From: Treponema sp.
GTDB taxonomy: Bacteria; Spirochaetota; Spirochaetia; Treponematales; Breznakiellaceae
Length of the DNA: 6,035 nucleotides
Reading direction: 5' to 3'
Assembly: GCA_031275535.1 (NCBI GenBank)
Contig: JAISOR010000124.1
Coordinates: 1 to 6,035, forward strand
Shown here one piece after another: positions 5,637-6,035 of the stretch. The stretch's first letter is position 1. Each line of letters begins with the position of its first letter. The position numbers and the translations under genes are program-made. The notes under the pieces are model-generated. The model was not told the origin of the DNA. It ran no database searches and saw nothing but the letters and a program-made list of their open reading frames with translations.

Positions 5637-5652
5637 CGGGGCTTTGGCCCCG
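5637..5652 (+). terminator. Second GC-rich hairpin after carB
   Basis: CGGGGC at 5637-5642 pairs with GCCCCG at 5647-5652 around a four-base loop, TTTG. It begins directly after the TTTT of the first hairpin. No U tract follows on the + strand; on the minus strand GAAAA-rich sequence follows. It may reinforce termination or protect the 3' end. Confidence 0.4.
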
Positions 5653-5689
5653 CCTGATACCCCCCGCGAACCGGTGAGGGGGTTGTTGA
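5653..5689. repeat. Dispersed ~37-base repeat, copy 2 (downstream of carB)
   Basis: CCTGA, three bases, then CCCCCGCGAACCGGTGA, then GGGGGTTGTTGA. It is a same-orientation copy of 656-693 and folds slightly better, with five C-G pairs (5661-5665 with 5678-5682). The remaining bases to 5768 are GC-rich without a recognisable gene: a short frame from the ATG at 5694 has no ribosome-binding site and runs into T tracts. Confidence 0.65.
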
Positions 5690-5768
5690 AACCATGCGGC
5701 GCGGCGTGCCGGGGCTGCTCCGTACCCCTCCAATCCCTTGGGCGGGGCCAAATTTCCGGCCGGGGCGC

Positions 5769-5834
5769 TTTTTTTGCATTTTTTTTAATTTTTTTTCAAA
5801 AAAACGAGATTTTTGGACCAAAGTGTGATATAAT
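5769..5834 (+). promoter_or_regulatory. Extended -10 promoter with upstream T/A tracts
   Basis: TGATATAAT at 5826-5834 is a perfect extended -10 element (TG, one base, TATAAT). No good -35 hexamer sits 17 bases upstream, as is common for extended -10 promoters. Upstream, T runs at about 5770-5775, 5779-5786 and 5789-5796 lead into A7 at 5798-5804. Such tracts can act as UP elements or bend DNA. Transcription would start near 5841 and give a leader of about 60 bases before the ATG at 5904. Confidence 0.65.
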
Positions 5835-5903
5835 TATTACTGAGCCTTTTTTAGCGGCCCGCCTGGTCAAAGACCGGCCAACTCAAACACCACAGGAGGA
5901 GTC

Positions 5904-6035
<132 letters not shown>

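Noticed and set aside
4872..5657. 261-codon + strand frame overlapping the carB end
   Set aside because: Out-of-frame shadow of carB with Pro/Gly/Arg/His-rich low-complexity composition and no independent motifs.
5546..5821. 91-codon minus-strand frame after carB
   Set aside because: No ribosome-binding site. It is made of antisense terminators, the 37-base repeat and the T/A tracts.

Overview
The window is a GC-rich bacterial segment built around a carbamoyl-phosphate synthetase operon: carA (845-2002), a 64-codon ORF (2090-2284) and carB (2281-5571), all on the + strand. The flanks contain decayed genes, hairpin repeats and AT-rich regulatory DNA. I cannot name the organism. The hairpin repeats, the clan AA protease remnant and the CPSase type together suggest a gut spirochaete (termite- or cockroach-gut Treponema lineage) or a neighbour of one. 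This is an inference from remembered sequence style, not a database match.

Left flank (1-645). The first 144 bases are the start of a minus-strand TIM-barrel sugar isomerase/epimerase-like gene that runs off the window. Bases 145-351 hold no gene but carry three consecutive hairpins. Next come two gene tails with their cut ends together: the last ~33 codons of a zinc/medium-chain dehydrogenase-like gene on the minus strand (352-450) and the last ~65 codons of a LacI-family repressor on the plus strand (to 645). The simplest reading is that one deletion removed the 5' halves and shared promoter region of a divergent repressor/dehydrogenase pair. The surviving isomerase gene may belong to the same lost sugar-catabolism locus.

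Bases 646-844 separate the LacI tail from carA. They contain one copy of a ~37-base repeat, a weak hairpin with a T tract, and a possible promoter so close to carA that its message could be leaderless.

Operon (845-5571). CarA hydrolyses glutamine and passes ammonia to CarB, which makes carbamoyl phosphate for pyrimidine and arginine synthesis. Both proteins read like the Bacteroidota/eukaryotic (CAD, CPS1) form rather than the E. coli form. The small ORF between them looks like a clan AA aspartic protease that lost its catalytic middle in frame. It has the best ribosome-binding site of the operon and overlaps the carB GTG start by four bases, so it now probably serves as a translated leader for carB.

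Right flank (5572-6035). The 332 bases between carB and the next start hold two GC-rich hairpins (probable operon end), the second copy of the ~37-base repeat, long T/A tracts and an extended -10 promoter. I see no gene there. A strong ribosome-binding site and ATG at 5904 open a short reading frame that soon enters a 40-base G run at the end of the window, most likely a sequencing or assembly artefact at a contig edge.

I found no wholly new multi-gene system. The items most worth checking are the protease remnant in the operon, the double truncation on the left, and the hairpin family with compensating arm changes.
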